A model generated the notes under the pieces. The model saw nothing but the letters and a program-made list of their open reading frames with translations, was not told the DNA's origin and searched no databases. Of a DNA stretch of 64,000 nucleotides, positions 49,954 to 59,909 are shown one piece after another (the first letter of the stretch is position 1; each line of letters opens with the position of its first letter). This DNA comes from Deinococcus aquaedulcis. GTDB taxonomy: Bacteria > Deinococcota > Deinococci > Deinococcales > Deinococcaceae. The stretch covers positions 1-64,000 of the forward strand of contig NZ_JAHRBL010000008.1 in assembly GCF_019693445.1 (NCBI RefSeq). Reading direction: 5' to 3'. Both the position numbers and the translations under genes were made by a program.

Positions 49954-50348
49954 GCGGTGTGTTGCAGCAGGCCAGAGCACAGCAGCGCCCTCAGTGGTTG
50001 AGTGTGCTGGCGTGCCGGCGGAGAGCGGCCATTATCCGCGCCGTGGATCACCTAGGGCGTCAGCGGGTACCGAGAGGCAGAAGCAGCTTCAGTTAGACAG
50101 ACGGTTCTTAGGCTAGAGAGGGGTTGGGGTACGGCCCCGTGCCGCCCAGGTGCCCGTCCCAGCAGGACTTGAGGTAGACAGGGCAAGGGGTGGTCAGCCG
50201 GTTCACAAGGGCGGGCAGGGTGAGGGAAAAGCCGGTCTCCTGCGCTTCTTGCCGCCTGGGCCGTAGTGGCAGGGCCCTCTTGCCCATCCCTAGGGTCCTG
50301 CGCGCCCGCCTGTGTCATGGCAGTGCCCCGTTGTTCAACGGCAAAACA
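49954..50348. other. Intergenic region without gene
   Basis: About 400 bp between the convergent large lipoprotein and phospholipase genes. A minus-strand frame of 88 codons in the right half has no supporting features. No repeat or RNA gene was recognised. Confidence 0.4.
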
Positions 50349-50386
50349 GCGGCGGCCACAGGGAAACCGTTCCCCGTGGCCGCCGC
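50349..50386 (-). terminator. Terminator of the phospholipase-like gene
   Basis: GCGGCGGCCAC and GTGGCCGCCGC form an 11-bp stem extended by GGG/CCC, followed on the minus strand by TGTTTTGCC. It begins about 14 bp after the stop codon. Confidence 0.75.
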
Positions 50387-50399
50387 AAAGCGGATCTGC

Positions 50400-51221
50400 T
50401 TATTCTTCCCAGGTAAAGTTCCACACGGCCCAGCTGGACCCACCGTAGGACCGCACGGCCGAGGCAAACGTTTTGGCCCAGTTGTTGCATGAACCGCGCA
50501 CGATCCAGGCTTTACCCACGCAAATGTCCAGCATATTGTTCAGGAACAGATCGTCTACCTCGCGGCGCAGTGCCACATGGTCCACCCGGTCAACCTGGCC
50601 GCTCGCCACCTGCGCCTCGTTGGCGAGGCGGGCAATGTTGCGGTAAGCAAAGTCATGCAGGCGACACGCCGGCCCGAAGGTCTGGCTGTACAGCGCGGTC
50701 ATGCCCAGCGTCAGGATGTTGGTGAGTGTGGTCGTGGAGCAGCCGTCCTGGCTCCAGTTCAGCCCGGCGTACGGCGTGGCCTGGGTCTGCACCGCAGTCC
50801 AGTCGGTGGGGGTCTGGTCCACCAGGGCCTTCTGCGCCGGGTAATGCTGGGCGCGCTCCTGGTCCAGCGCGGCGGCGCTGCCCCGGGTCAGGTTCACGGC
50901 GTAGGCGGCCCGGGCGTCAATGGTGGCCACCTGTGCCAGCGTCCAGTAACGGTAGTACGAGGTGCCCCCGCCGCCTGGGTCTTGCGGGCACTCGATGGCG
51001 TAGGGGTCGCAGCTGGGGTCTTCGGGCACGATGAACTGCGGCTGCACGGCGCTCACCGCCGTGGTGGTCGGCTGGGCAGGGGTGGACGCTGGCACAGCCG
51101 TCTCTGGGGGCGTCGTGCCCCCGCAGGCCGCCAGGGCCAGGGCCAGGCTCAGGGCGCCCAGGGCGCGGCGCAGAGGTGTAGTTTGGGCGGTCAGGTGAGA
51201 GACAGCAGACAGGTCAGACAT
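50400..51221 (-). CDS. Secreted phospholipase A2-like lipoprotein
   Basis: A 273-residue exported protein with a lipobox LALAACGG (about residue 31) and a Thr/Pro-rich linker. The C-terminal domain contains YAGLNWSQDGCSTTTLTN and FGPACRLHDFAYRNIARL. The C-x-x-H-D-F-x-Y-R-N pattern is the catalytic His-Asp helix of bacterial/fungal phospholipase A2 (Pfam Phospholip_A2_3), with paired cysteines (DICVGKAWIVRGSC). Such enzymes cleave the sn-2 acyl chain of phospholipids, calcium-dependently. The ATG chosen yields a proper signal peptide; the longer frame upstream is intergenic. Activity is inferred from motifs. Confidence 0.8.
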   Translation of the reverse strand: MSDLSAVSHLTAQTTPLRRALGALSLALALAACGGTTPPETAVPASTPAQPTTTAVSAVQPQFIVPEDPSCDPYAIECPQDPGGGGTSYYRYWTLAQVATIDARAAYAVNLTRGSAAALDQERAQHYPAQKALVDQTPTDWTAVQTQATPYAGLNWSQDGCSTTTLTNILTLGMTALYSQTFGPACRLHDFAYRNIARLANEAQVASGQVDRVDHVALRREVDDLFLNNMLDICVGKAWIVRGSCNNWAKTFASAVRSYGGSSWAVWNFTWEE

Positions 51222-51394
51222 GGGACTCCAGTGCAGGCCGCTTGAACTTCGCTGCGGCGAGGCGGCCTGCAGACAGGTCGCAGTGTGTCTGCCCCCCCAG
51301 GAACGCTCGGGGAACGGGGGATGGGCACAGGCCATAAACCTCCCTTTACCCCCTTCTTGTGTGGGCACGGCGCCCGGCGCGCAAGCTAAGCCCC

Positions 51395-51583
51395 ATGACC
51401 GACCCCAAGACCAGCTACGACCCCGCCAACCAGACGCCGGCTGAGGGCGGTTCGCCCCAGGGCCACGGCGAGAGCCAGGGTCAGGCCCCCAACGTGGACC
51501 CCGCCGCCAAGACGGGCCCCGCCGAGGGTGGCCGCGACGATATTGAAGACAGCGAGGCCCCCGAAGCTGCCGGCCGCTCCTGA
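51395..51583 (+). CDS. Small acidic low-complexity protein
   Basis: A 62-residue protein, rich in Gly/Pro/Ala/Glu/Asp (TDPKTSYDPANQTPAEGGSP at the start, DDIEDSEAPEAAGRS at the end) and predicted to be disordered. It lies five bases before the GTG of the endonuclease III gene and is probably co-transcribed with it. CAAGCT lies seven bases upstream, suggesting a leaderless start. The codon usage is like that of its neighbours, but evidence for function is absent. Confidence 0.5.
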   Translation: MTDPKTSYDPANQTPAEGGSPQGHGESQGQAPNVDPAAKTGPAEGGRDDIEDSEAPEAAGRS

Positions 51584-51587
51584 GGCC

Positions 51588-52313
51588 GTGAGCACCGAAG
51601 CCCGCCTGAACGCGGCCCGCCCGGACACCGAGCGGGCCGAACTGCTGGTCTGGATGAAAGAGCAGGTGCGGGAAGCCTACGGCGAAAAGCCGCTCTCACC
51701 CCGCCGGGACCCCCTGCACGAACTGATCAGCACCATTCTCTCGCAGCGCACGAACTGGCGCGACGAGGACGCCGCCTACCAGGAGCTGCGCACCCTGGGC
51801 GACTGGGACGCGATTATCGCCGCGCCCACCGAGCAGGTGGCGCACGCTATTCGCCGCAGCAACTACCCTGAAAGCAAGGCGCCGCGCATTCAGCAGACCC
51901 TGGTGGCCATCCGGGACTCGCCGGGCGGGTACAACCTGGATTTTCTGAAGGACTTGCCGGTCAAAGACGCCCTGAAATGGCTGACTGACCTGCCGGGGGT
52001 AGGCGTCAAGACAGCCAGTCTGGTCCTGCTGTTTAATTACGCTCGCCCAGTTTTTCCGGTGGACACGCACGTCCACCGCGTGACCACCCGGGTGGGTGCC
52101 ATTCCCAAGATGGGCGAGCAGGCGGCGCACAAGGCGCTCTTAAAGCTGTTGCCGCCGGACCCGCCCTTTCTGTACGAGTTGCACATCAACCTGCTGACGC
52201 ATGGGCAGCGGGTGTGCTCGTGGCATCACCCGAAGTGCGGGGTGTGTGTGCTGCGGGCGCGGTGTGATGCGTTTGCGGTGTTTGGGGGGAAGGTGCCGAG
52301 TTGGAAGGGGTAA
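51588..52313 (+). CDS. Endonuclease III family DNA glycosylase
   Basis: Base-excision repair glycosylase/lyase that removes oxidised pyrimidines. The 241-residue product has the helix-hairpin-helix LPGVGVKTASLVLLF with the catalytic lysine (about residues 138-152) and the catalytic aspartate in VDTHVHR about 18 residues later. Four C-terminal cysteines (C-SWHHPK-C-GV-C-VLRAR-C) bind the 4Fe-4S cluster. The GTG start lies after the small acidic gene; a GTG 60 bases upstream would overlap that gene. One of several Nth paralogues expected in Deinococcus; which one cannot be told. Confidence 0.9.
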   Translation: MSTEARLNAARPDTERAELLVWMKEQVREAYGEKPLSPRRDPLHELISTILSQRTNWRDEDAAYQELRTLGDWDAIIAAPTEQVAHAIRRSNYPESKAPRIQQTLVAIRDSPGGYNLDFLKDLPVKDALKWLTDLPGVGVKTASLVLLFNYARPVFPVDTHVHRVTTRVGAIPKMGEQAAHKALLKLLPPDPPFLYELHINLLTHGQRVCSWHHPKCGVCVLRARCDAFAVFGGKVPSWKG

Positions 52314-52402
52314 GAGGGGTCCGGCGCTGGCCCCACCCCCCCCAGCCCCCCTGCCCCTCCGGGGTAGGGGGGAGCAACGTTCGCACTGGGCAACGTTGAC
52401 TA

Positions 52403-52432
52403 ACGGGGCGAAGGGGCTTGCCTTCGCCCCGT
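52403..52432. other. Strong hairpin in intergenic region
   Basis: ACGGGGCGAAGG and CCTTCGCCCCGT form a perfect 12-bp stem with a 6-nt loop, preceded by CAACGTTG dyads. No T-run follows. It lies in the 330-bp gap after the endonuclease III gene; the rest of the gap shows C/G-rich tracts and no gene. Confidence 0.55.
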
Positions 52433-52573
52433 GTCGTACGCCGTGGCCTGCCTCCGCCCATCTGCGGACGCCCGCGCCCTTCGGGCACGACGGCTTCGTC
52501 TGGACTTAGGCGGTACGGGGGCATAGGAATTTGGTGCGAACCAGAAGGTTCTACTGTTCAAACAACAAAAGAA

Positions 52574-52602
52574 AAGGCGAGTGGCTTTTACGCCCTCGCC
52601 TT
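52574..52602. terminator. Bidirectional terminator
   Basis: AAGGCGAG and CTCGCCTT pair with an internal GGC/GCC step. T-rich tracts follow on both strands (TTCTTCTTTT on plus; TTTTCTTTTGTTG on minus). It serves the convergent endonuclease III and LURP-one-like genes. Confidence 0.8.
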
Positions 52603-52643
52603 CTTCTTTTCCCACTCCCTACAACCCACTTCCCACACCCTCC

Positions 52644-53258
52644 TTACCCCCTTTCCCGCTCGCGCAGCACCAGTTGCACCAGGCCCAGCAGCACCAGTTC
52701 GCTGTCCTGGGTGTCGCCGGGGCGCAGGGTGTCCACGGTGAAGCGGCGGGAGAAGAGGCTGCGCTTCTTGTGCACGCGGTAGCGGGGCTGTCCGCTGCTG
52801 TCGGTCATGGTGTAGGTGGGGTTGACCAGGTAGTCGAAGCCCATGGCGATCAGGTCGCCGATGAAGGGAATGGCGCCGATCAGGCCTTCAATGACGTTCA
52901 GCCAAGGGTGATCGTCGCGGATGGTAAAGCGCAGGTCGCCTTCCGGGCCCAGCAGTTCGTACACGGCGCCCCACAGGGTGCGCATGCCCTGGGCCTGCAG
53001 GGCGCCCACCGGCGTGCCGTCCACGCGGCGGATCAGGCGCCGGGCTTTCCAGTCCAGGGCGCCGGCCAGAAAGCCCTCGGCGCGGATGCCGTGGGTCTGC
53101 TGGGTGCGGGCCTCGTCGGCAAACACGCGCACCTCGTCGCGCACGCTGAAGGTCTTTTCCTTGACCACTGCCACCAGCGCTCCCGAGGCGTCGGTGACGC
53201 GCAGTTCGGTCAGCAGGCTGAACTTGAAGGTCAGGGTCAGGGGAAACTGGAAGCTCAC
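52644..53258 (-). CDS. LURP-one/scramblase-like protein
   Basis: A 204-residue protein of the tubby-like fold. Strand patterns FPLTLTFKFSLLTELRVTDASG and VVKEKTFSVRDEVRVFADE (the KEKxFSxRDEVRVF motif) are typical of LURP-one/phospholipid-scramblase-related proteins. A hydrophobic segment (VIEGLIGAIPFIGDLIAMGFDYLV) near residue 140 may insert in the membrane. The GTG start is chosen because TACCCT ends five bases before it (leaderless); an upstream TTG in frame would overlap fmt. Its function in bacteria is unknown. Confidence 0.72.
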   Translation of the reverse strand: MSFQFPLTLTFKFSLLTELRVTDASGALVAVVKEKTFSVRDEVRVFADEARTQQTHGIRAEGFLAGALDWKARRLIRRVDGTPVGALQAQGMRTLWGAVYELLGPEGDLRFTIRDDHPWLNVIEGLIGAIPFIGDLIAMGFDYLVNPTYTMTDSSGQPRYRVHKKRSLFSRRFTVDTLRPGDTQDSELVLLGLVQLVLRERERG

Positions 53259-53263
53259 ACCCC

Positions 53264-53269
53264 AGGGTA
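53264..53269 (-). promoter_or_regulatory. -10 box of leaderless LURP-one-like gene
   Basis: TACCCT ends five bases before the GTG start. Confidence 0.5.
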
Positions 53270-53274
53270 CGGGG

Positions 53275-54218
53275 TCAGGGGGCGGGGGGTTGCCAGAGGT
53301 CAAAGCGGGTGCCGGGCCCGGCCCCGGCCGCCTGGGCCCACAGCGCGGCGGGCTGCGCCTTGCGCGCTTCAGGCTGCACGGTGGCGACCGTCACGGCGCC
53401 TTCACCGCAGGCCACAGTCAGGCCTTCATTCGTCACTGCCAGCACCTCGCCGGGCCGGCCCTGGCCGCCGGCCACACCCAGGCCGCCCAGTTTCAGGCGC
53501 GCGCCGCCCAGAAAGGCGGTGGTCTGCGGCCACGCGGCCACGCCCCGGAAGCGGTCCACCACGGCCTGCGCGCCGTCGGTCCAGCGCACGAAGCCGTCTT
53601 CCTTGACCAGCATGGGCGCGTGTGTGGCCTGGGCGTGATCCTGCGGGGTAGGGGAGAGGCTGCCCAGCTGCCCTAGCGCCTGCACAATCAGGCGCGCGGC
53701 CTGGGTGCTCAGGGCCTCGGCCAGTTCCACGCTGGTCCAGTCCGGGGCAATGGGCAGCGCCTCCTGCAGCAGGATGGGGCCGGTGTCCATGCCTTCATCG
53801 GTTTGCATGATGGTGGTGCCGGTGACCGTTTCGCCGCGAATCAGGGCCCACTGAATCGGCGCCGCGCCCCGGTAGGCGGGCAGCAGGCTGGTGTGGGTGT
53901 TCAAAAAGCCAAAGCGCGGCACGGCCAGCAGCGAACCCGGCAGAAGTTTGCCGTAGGCGCAGGTCACGGCCACATCGGCCCCCGAGTCCCGCAGCTGCGC
54001 TGCAAAGGCCGCGTTGCCCCGCAGTTTGCGTGGCTGGGCCAGCGGCAGTCCCAGGGCGGCGGCGTGGGCGGCCACCGGGGGCGGGGTGAGTTTCAGGCCC
54101 CGGCCCACCGGCTTGTCGGGCTGCGCCGCCACCAGCACCACCTCGAACTGGGCACGGATGGCGTCCAGCACCGGGAGGGCAAAGGCGGGCGAGCCGAAAA
54201 AGGCCACGCGCGGCGTGC

Positions 54219-54222
<4 letters not shown>
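53275..54222 (-). CDS. fmt: Methionyl-tRNA formyltransferase
   Basis: Formylates initiator Met-tRNA using 10-formyl-tetrahydrofolate. The 315-residue product has VAFFGSPAFALPVL, AVTCAYGKLLPGSLL, the catalytic NTHTSLLPAYRGAAPIQWAL (Asn and His; SLLPxYRG signature, about residues 107-125) and the catalytic Asp in DEGMDTGPIL. The C-terminal OB-like domain follows. It starts with TTG overlapping the def stop (TTGA), so the def-fmt pair is translationally coupled. The rare TTG start is supported by the tight overlap. Confidence 0.95.
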
Positions 54223-54863
<641 letters not shown>

Positions 54864-55005
54864 AATGCCCTGTTTTACCAGACGCCACGCCGGGCAAAAG
54901 AAGCCGCGTGCAGCCGGCGCCGCGTTCCAGGGGGTGCCAAAACGGTGAAGTGGCCCTTACGAAAGCCGGCCCCCCCGCGTCAGGCCCGCCTGCTGAAATC
55001 CCCCC

Positions 55006-56175
<1,170 letters not shown>

Positions 56176-56190
56176 GCAAGAGGCTGGTAG

Positions 56191-56216
56191 AGGCCCGGGG
56201 GGAAGCCCCTGGGCCT
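56191..56216 (+). terminator. Hairpin terminator after the TPR gene
   Basis: AGGCCC-GGGG and CCCC-T-GGGCCT pair with a short loop; no T-run follows. Confidence 0.5.
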
Positions 56217-56499
56217 ATGTCTGCTGTCCAGAAAAGGGAAAGAGATCGTTGGGCGGATAGGCCTTGACGCTGACGCGCGGTGGCTCAAGGGCGTCTGGGC
56301 GCAGAGGCAGCGATTGACCTTCTGTTGCGGCCTCGCCTGGACAGATCCACCGACTCGCAGACACCAGAGCTGCCCTTTTTCACCGCCCTCCTGCCTAGAG
56401 GGCTGCTGTTTTTGTCAGGGTTTGGAGAGAAAAAATGGGAATAATTTAGATTACTTAAAAAGACCTTCATGTTCGGCATGCAGGGCAGAGGATGTGCGT
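56217..56499. other. Intergenic region, locally AT-rich
   Basis: No gene is supported. The last 75 bp are strikingly AT-rich for this genome (AGAGAAAAAATGGG, AATAATTTAGATTACTTAAA) and would suit a promoter region for the small downstream ORF, with TTAGAT and TACTTA as possible -10 boxes. Confidence 0.4.
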
Positions 56500-56694
56500 A
56501 TGGAAGGGTCGGGCAAGCCATTGACTGCAGTTTCTTTCACCCGCCAGGATCTGATTCAGGATGAACAGGGCAACTGGTTCCACCTGCCCACCCTGCGCGC
56601 CCTCTATGCCACGGGCCGGCTGGCCTGCGGCAGCGCCGGCCATGTGCTTCTCCTGCAGTACGAGGCCCTGAACCGTCCCCGCATGATCTCCTGA
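56500..56694 (+). CDS. Small hypothetical protein
   Basis: A 64-residue soluble protein (MEGSGKPLTAVSFTRQDLIQ at the start, LLQYEALNRPRMIS at the end) with no recognised family. AGAGGA lies about eight bases before the ATG. The AT-rich upstream DNA gives some support for a real transcription unit. A longer in-frame extension upstream has Cys/Pro-rich composition unlike protein and is rejected. Confidence 0.42.
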   Translation: MEGSGKPLTAVSFTRQDLIQDEQGNWFHLPTLRALYATGRLACGSAGHVLLLQYEALNRPRMIS

Positions 56695-56804
56695 GCTTCC
56701 TCCTCACGCTGCGCGGCGGCGGGTAGAAAACACTTGGGGCGGCCTTGATTGCAAGGGCCGCCTGCTTGTCGTGCTGGTCTCCAGGCCCTGTCCCACGCCT
56801 GTGC

Positions 56805-57233
56805 TCAGGACAGGGTGCAGCGGTAAGTGACCTTCTCCCAGTCGAATTTCAGGCCGAACAGCTGCCACGCGCCCAGCAGCGCGGCGAAGGTCACCCGCCC
56901 CAGGGGCTGGCCCTGCACCACGTAGCGCTGATAGTGCGGTTGAATCTGCGGCAGGTTGCGGCCCACTGTCAGCACCTGGGCCCCGGCAGCGTTGGTGTCC
57001 AGGCGCACCACCTCCCAGGAGAAAGGGCCCCGTTCTTGCAGCGTCAGGGCAGCCCGCAGGTCCGGGCGGCCCGGCGTGGCGCAGGCCACCTGCCGCACCT
57101 GCAGCCGCCCGGTGGGCACGCGCACCTGTACCGTCTGGGTCAGGTGGCCTGCGCCGGGGGTGCCCCTTGCCAGCCCGCCCGCGCCCAGGGCGGCGCACAG
57201 GCCCAGGGCCGCTGCTGTCTGCCTTGCCGTCAT
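56805..57233 (-). CDS. Secreted protein of unknown function
   Basis: A 142-residue protein with an N-terminal signal sequence (MTARQTAAALGLCAALGAGG) and a mature beta-rich part ending in TYRCTLS, with a cysteine pair (VACATPG and YRC) that could form a disulfide. No family recognised. It diverges from surE over about 70 bp. Confidence 0.6.
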   Translation of the reverse strand: MTARQTAAALGLCAALGAGGLARGTPGAGHLTQTVQVRVPTGRLQVRQVACATPGRPDLRAALTLQERGPFSWEVVRLDTNAAGAQVLTVGRNLPQIQPHYQRYVVQGQPLGRVTFAALLGAWQLFGLKFDWEKVTYRCTLS

Positions 57234-57291
57234 GCACCACGATACGTCGGCCCACGGTCAGCGGCCAGGGCAGAGCGGGCGCTCCATGCTC

Positions 57292-57297
57292 TAGCCT
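57292..57297 (+). promoter_or_regulatory. -10 box of leaderless surE
   Basis: TAGCCT ends five bases before the ATG; no ribosome-binding site. Confidence 0.45.
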
Positions 57298-57302
57298 GCA
57301 GC

Positions 57303-58094
57303 ATGGATGAACTTCGCCGTATTCCCGGCCGCAAGGCCGTGCTGGTGGCCAATGACGACGGTATTTTCAGCCCCGGGATCAAGGCGCTGGGCTTGGCCAT
57401 GGGCAGCTTTGCGGATGTGGTGATCAGCGCGCCGGACGTGGAGCAGAGTGCGGTGGGGCACGGCATCACCATCCGGCGCCCGCTGCGGTTCAAGCACACG
57501 GCCGCCGCTGGTTTTGGGGAGATTCCGGCCTACCGGGTGGACGGCACCCCAGCCGACTGCGTGGTGCTGGGCACCCACCTCACCGGGCGGCCGGATCTGG
57601 TGGTCAGCGGCATCAACCTGGGCCTGAACCTGGGGGACGACCTCACCCACTCCGGCACGGTGGCGGCGGCCATTGAGGGCATGACCCTGGGCCTGCCCGC
57701 CATCGCCTTTAGCCAGCAGGCCACCCCGAGCGGCGAGTACGACTTCCAGGCCAGCGCCGGGTACGCCGCGCAGCTGGCCCAGGCGGTGCTGGCGCGCGGC
57801 CTGCCGCCCCGCACCCTGCTGAACGTCAATTTCCCGCACGGCACCCCGCGCGGCGTACGGGTAACCCGGGTGGGCGAGCACCGCTGGGAAGACACCATCG
57901 TGACGCGTCACGACCCCGAAGGCCGCGATTACCACTGGGTGGCGGGCACCAGCCGCGCGGCCGACGCCCACGATGAAACCACCGACTACGGCGCCATTCA
58001 GGCCGGATACATCAGTGTCTCGCCCGTGCGTATTGACCTGACCGCCCGCGACCTGCTGGCCGAGGTGGAAGGCTACCTGCCCGGGTTGGGGTAA
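57303..58094 (+). CDS. surE: 5'/3'-nucleotidase SurE
   Basis: Metal-dependent phosphatase acting on nucleoside monophosphates, linked to stationary-phase survival. The 263-residue product has the N-terminal metal site VLVANDDGIFSPGIKAL (NDDG), VISAPDVEQSAVGHGITI, PDLVVSGINLGLNLGDDLTHSGTV (as VSGINLGLNLGDD and SGTV), GTPADCV and LLNVNFPHG. The ATG immediately follows a TAGCCT box; the long upstream frame is antisense to the secreted-protein gene. It is the best-supported start. Confidence 0.94.
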   Translation: MDELRRIPGRKAVLVANDDGIFSPGIKALGLAMGSFADVVISAPDVEQSAVGHGITIRRPLRFKHTAAAGFGEIPAYRVDGTPADCVVLGTHLTGRPDLVVSGINLGLNLGDDLTHSGTVAAAIEGMTLGLPAIAFSQQATPSGEYDFQASAGYAAQLAQAVLARGLPPRTLLNVNFPHGTPRGVRVTRVGEHRWEDTIVTRHDPEGRDYHWVAGTSRAADAHDETTDYGAIQAGYISVSPVRIDLTARDLLAEVEGYLPGLG

Positions 58095-58170
58095 AGGGTT
58101 GAGGCTGGGAGAACGCGGGTGCGCGGGGTGAGTGAGCAGAGCCGTGCATGTGGCTTGCCTCGTATCTCGC

Positions 58171-58213
58171 AGAGAGGCGCAGGGGGCGGAAACGTTGCCC
58201 CCTGCGCCTCTCT
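58171..58213. terminator. Convergent terminator of surE and DUF1989 gene
   Basis: A perfect 17-bp stem: left arm AGAGAGGCGCAGGGGGC (58171-58187), right arm its complement (58197-58213), with a 9-nt loop. It is among the longest perfect hairpins in the window. T-runs are lacking, but the position between convergent genes fits a terminator. Confidence 0.75.
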
Positions 58214-58225
58214 CAACCTCCTGAC

Positions 58226-58837
58226 TCAGCCTTCGCTTTCTGCACGAATGATCTGGTAGTCAATCGGCTTGAAGGTGCCGTTGTTGCTGCCCTCGGCGGA
58301 GCAGGCGGTCAGGCCCACCACAAGGTCCATCTCGGCGCGCAGTTCCAGGCGCTGCCCGGCGCGCGACAGGGGCGGGGCGATCACCACGCGCCCGCGCTCG
58401 TCCACCCGCACGTTCATGAAGATGTTCAGGGTGGTGGGAATCTGGTCCGGGGCAATGCCGTAGGGCGCGAACGCCGAGACCAGATTGGAAAAGCAGCTGG
58501 GGTGGCCCTCGGCGGTGCCGGGCGGGTACAGCAGTTCAAAGGTTTCGGTCGAGCAGGGGGTCAGCAGAAAATCGTGCTGGCCCACATCGTCGCGCAGCAG
58601 GGTGAACATGGGGCGGCTGCGGTTGCTGTACAGCACGTGCCCGGTGGTGAGGTAAATCGTCTCGTTGTAGTCGAAGGTGCGCCCCGACGACAGCCATTCC
58701 TCGCGGTTGCCCTCGGCAAAGGCCATCAGGTCGGCCACCTGCTCGCCCTGCGGGTCAATGACCACCAGCACGTCGCCGCGACGCAGCTGAAAGCCGGTCC
58801 CGCTCTGGGGAGGAATACGGTGGGTGGAGAGGGTCAT
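58226..58837 (-). CDS. DUF1989 (urea carboxylase-associated) family protein
   Basis: A 203-residue cytosolic protein of the DUF1989 family, found beside urea carboxylase genes in other bacteria. It has GQVADLMAF-like GEQVADLMAFAEG, HVLYSNRSRPMFTLLRDDVGQHDFLLTPCS (as QHDFLLTPCS), NIFMNVRVDERGRVV, and VVGLTACSAEGSNNG near the end, with conserved histidine and cysteines that may bind metal. TAGGGT ends six bases before the ATG (leaderless). It lies downstream of the YqcI/YcgG-family gene, and the two are likely functionally linked. Confidence 0.82.
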   Translation of the reverse strand: MTLSTHRIPPQSGTGFQLRRGDVLVVIDPQGEQVADLMAFAEGNREEWLSSGRTFDYNETIYLTTGHVLYSNRSRPMFTLLRDDVGQHDFLLTPCSTETFELLYPPGTAEGHPSCFSNLVSAFAPYGIAPDQIPTTLNIFMNVRVDERGRVVIAPPLSRAGQRLELRAEMDLVVGLTACSAEGSNNGTFKPIDYQIIRAESEG

Positions 58838-58843
58838 GGCTGC

Positions 58844-58849
58844 ACCCTA
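58844..58849 (-). promoter_or_regulatory. -10 box of leaderless DUF1989 gene
   Basis: TAGGGT ends six bases before the ATG, so the gene may have its own promoter besides any read-through. Confidence 0.55.
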
Positions 58850-58900
58850 GCGGCGGCGCCGCCGGGCACACTGTAGGCAATCTTGTGGGTCATGGGCGCC

Positions 58901-59704
58901 TCAGCTGTGTCCAAAGGGGCAGCGGCCCTTGGGGGCCTGGGGCTCGTGCGGGAACGGCGCTGCCCAATCCGCCTCGACCGCGCGGCCGGAATACTGGCGG
59001 GCTTCGGTGACCTCGCCGTGGTTGGCCAGGTTGGGGTTCAGGCTGCCCTGCAGCTTCAGTTCGCGGGCGCGGATGGTCTGCTGCATGCGGGGGAACCGCC
59101 CCGAGTCGCGCAGCGCCTGAAACTGACGGTGGGCGTTGAACACCAGCGCCGGAAAGGGGAGGGTACGCGCCACGCGGCTGCTGCGCGGGTGCAGGCCAAT
59201 GATGAAAAAGGCCCGGCCCCCGAACGAGAATCCGAAGCGCGGGTCCTGGGGATTGGCGCTGACCTCCGGACTGTAGGGCACGGTGTCCAGGCGGTGCAGG
59301 GCGCGCAGCAGGGCCCACAGCTGGGCTTCGAATTCCTCTTCCGAGGTTGGGGCCTCGCCGCCGAACGTGGCGATCATGCTGGTGAAGTCTGAATCCATGC
59401 GGTCCTGGTCAAGCACAAAGCGGGCCAGATCCTGGGCCAGCGCCTGAACACTGGCCTCGTCGGAAAGGGCGCCGTAGCAGCCCAGGGCGTAGCAACTGGT
59501 GTTCAGCGAGGCGCGCGCCGCCACGCAGGAAAAGGTGGGGGCCAGGATGGCCTCGCGCAGCGCCCCATGCCGGGCCTGCACCTCGGCGGTGACGGGGCCG
59601 CCCGTGGCCTGGGGCTCACCGCTGCAGATGAGGTGATAGCTGCTGGCGGAAGACGGGGCAATCGTGGGCAAGCGCGCCGGGCGCCGGGAAATGTACTGGG
59701 TCAT
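58901..59704 (-). CDS. YqcI/YcgG (GntA-like) haem-dependent oxygenase family protein
   Basis: A 267-residue protein of the YqcI/YcgG family. Seen are PTFSCVAARASLNTSCYALGCYG, FGGRAFFIIGLHPRSSRVARTLPFPALVFNAHRQFQ (as FFIIGLHPRSSRVARTLPFP), and the C-terminal CPFGHS. The family includes GntA, a haem-dependent N-hydroxylase in guanitoxin biosynthesis. AGGAGG lies seven bases before the ATG. Being next to a DUF1989 gene suggests a role in guanidine/urea-type nitrogen chemistry; this is inference. Confidence 0.78.
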   Translation of the reverse strand: MTQYISRRPARLPTIAPSSASSYHLICSGEPQATGGPVTAEVQARHGALREAILAPTFSCVAARASLNTSCYALGCYGALSDEASVQALAQDLARFVLDQDRMDSDFTSMIATFGGEAPTSEEEFEAQLWALLRALHRLDTVPYSPEVSANPQDPRFGFSFGGRAFFIIGLHPRSSRVARTLPFPALVFNAHRQFQALRDSGRFPRMQQTIRARELKLQGSLNPNLANHGEVTEARQYSGRAVEADWAAPFPHEPQAPKGRCPFGHS

Positions 59705-59842
59705 GGGGTGGCCTCCTGGGTGGGCACAGGGCACGCAGGGCGCGCCGGTCAGGAGGTCACCCTAGAAAAGAGGGCCCAGGCTCATCAGGAAGAAATCCCG
59801 GAATCTCCCTCAGGTCTAAATGCCCGGTCAACCCTGGCTTAA

Positions 59843-59868
59843 GCGCCGCCGTGGAAAACAGGCGGCGC
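59843..59868 (-). terminator. Terminator of the PadR operon
   Basis: GCGCCGCC and GGCGGCGC pair over 8 bp with a 10-nt loop, followed on the minus strand by TTAAGCC. It lies about 40 bp after the last gene of the operon. Confidence 0.55.
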
Positions 59869-59909
59869 CACTGAGGAAGCTGAGAAGTTGGGGAAGATGC
59901 AGGCGCGGG

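Noticed and set aside
48148..49980. Minus-strand open frame of 610 codons over the large lipoprotein
   Set aside because: Antisense shadow; no signal peptide, no domain, and the plus strand has a lipobox and a good start.
50052..50318. 88-codon minus-strand frame between the large lipoprotein and phospholipase genes
   Set aside because: No start signal or recognisable feature; lies beyond the phospholipase terminator.
56314..56499. N-terminal extension of the small ORF at 56500
   Set aside because: The added residues are Cys/Pro-rich and cross AT-rich non-coding sequence. A ribosome-binding site is found only at the internal ATG.
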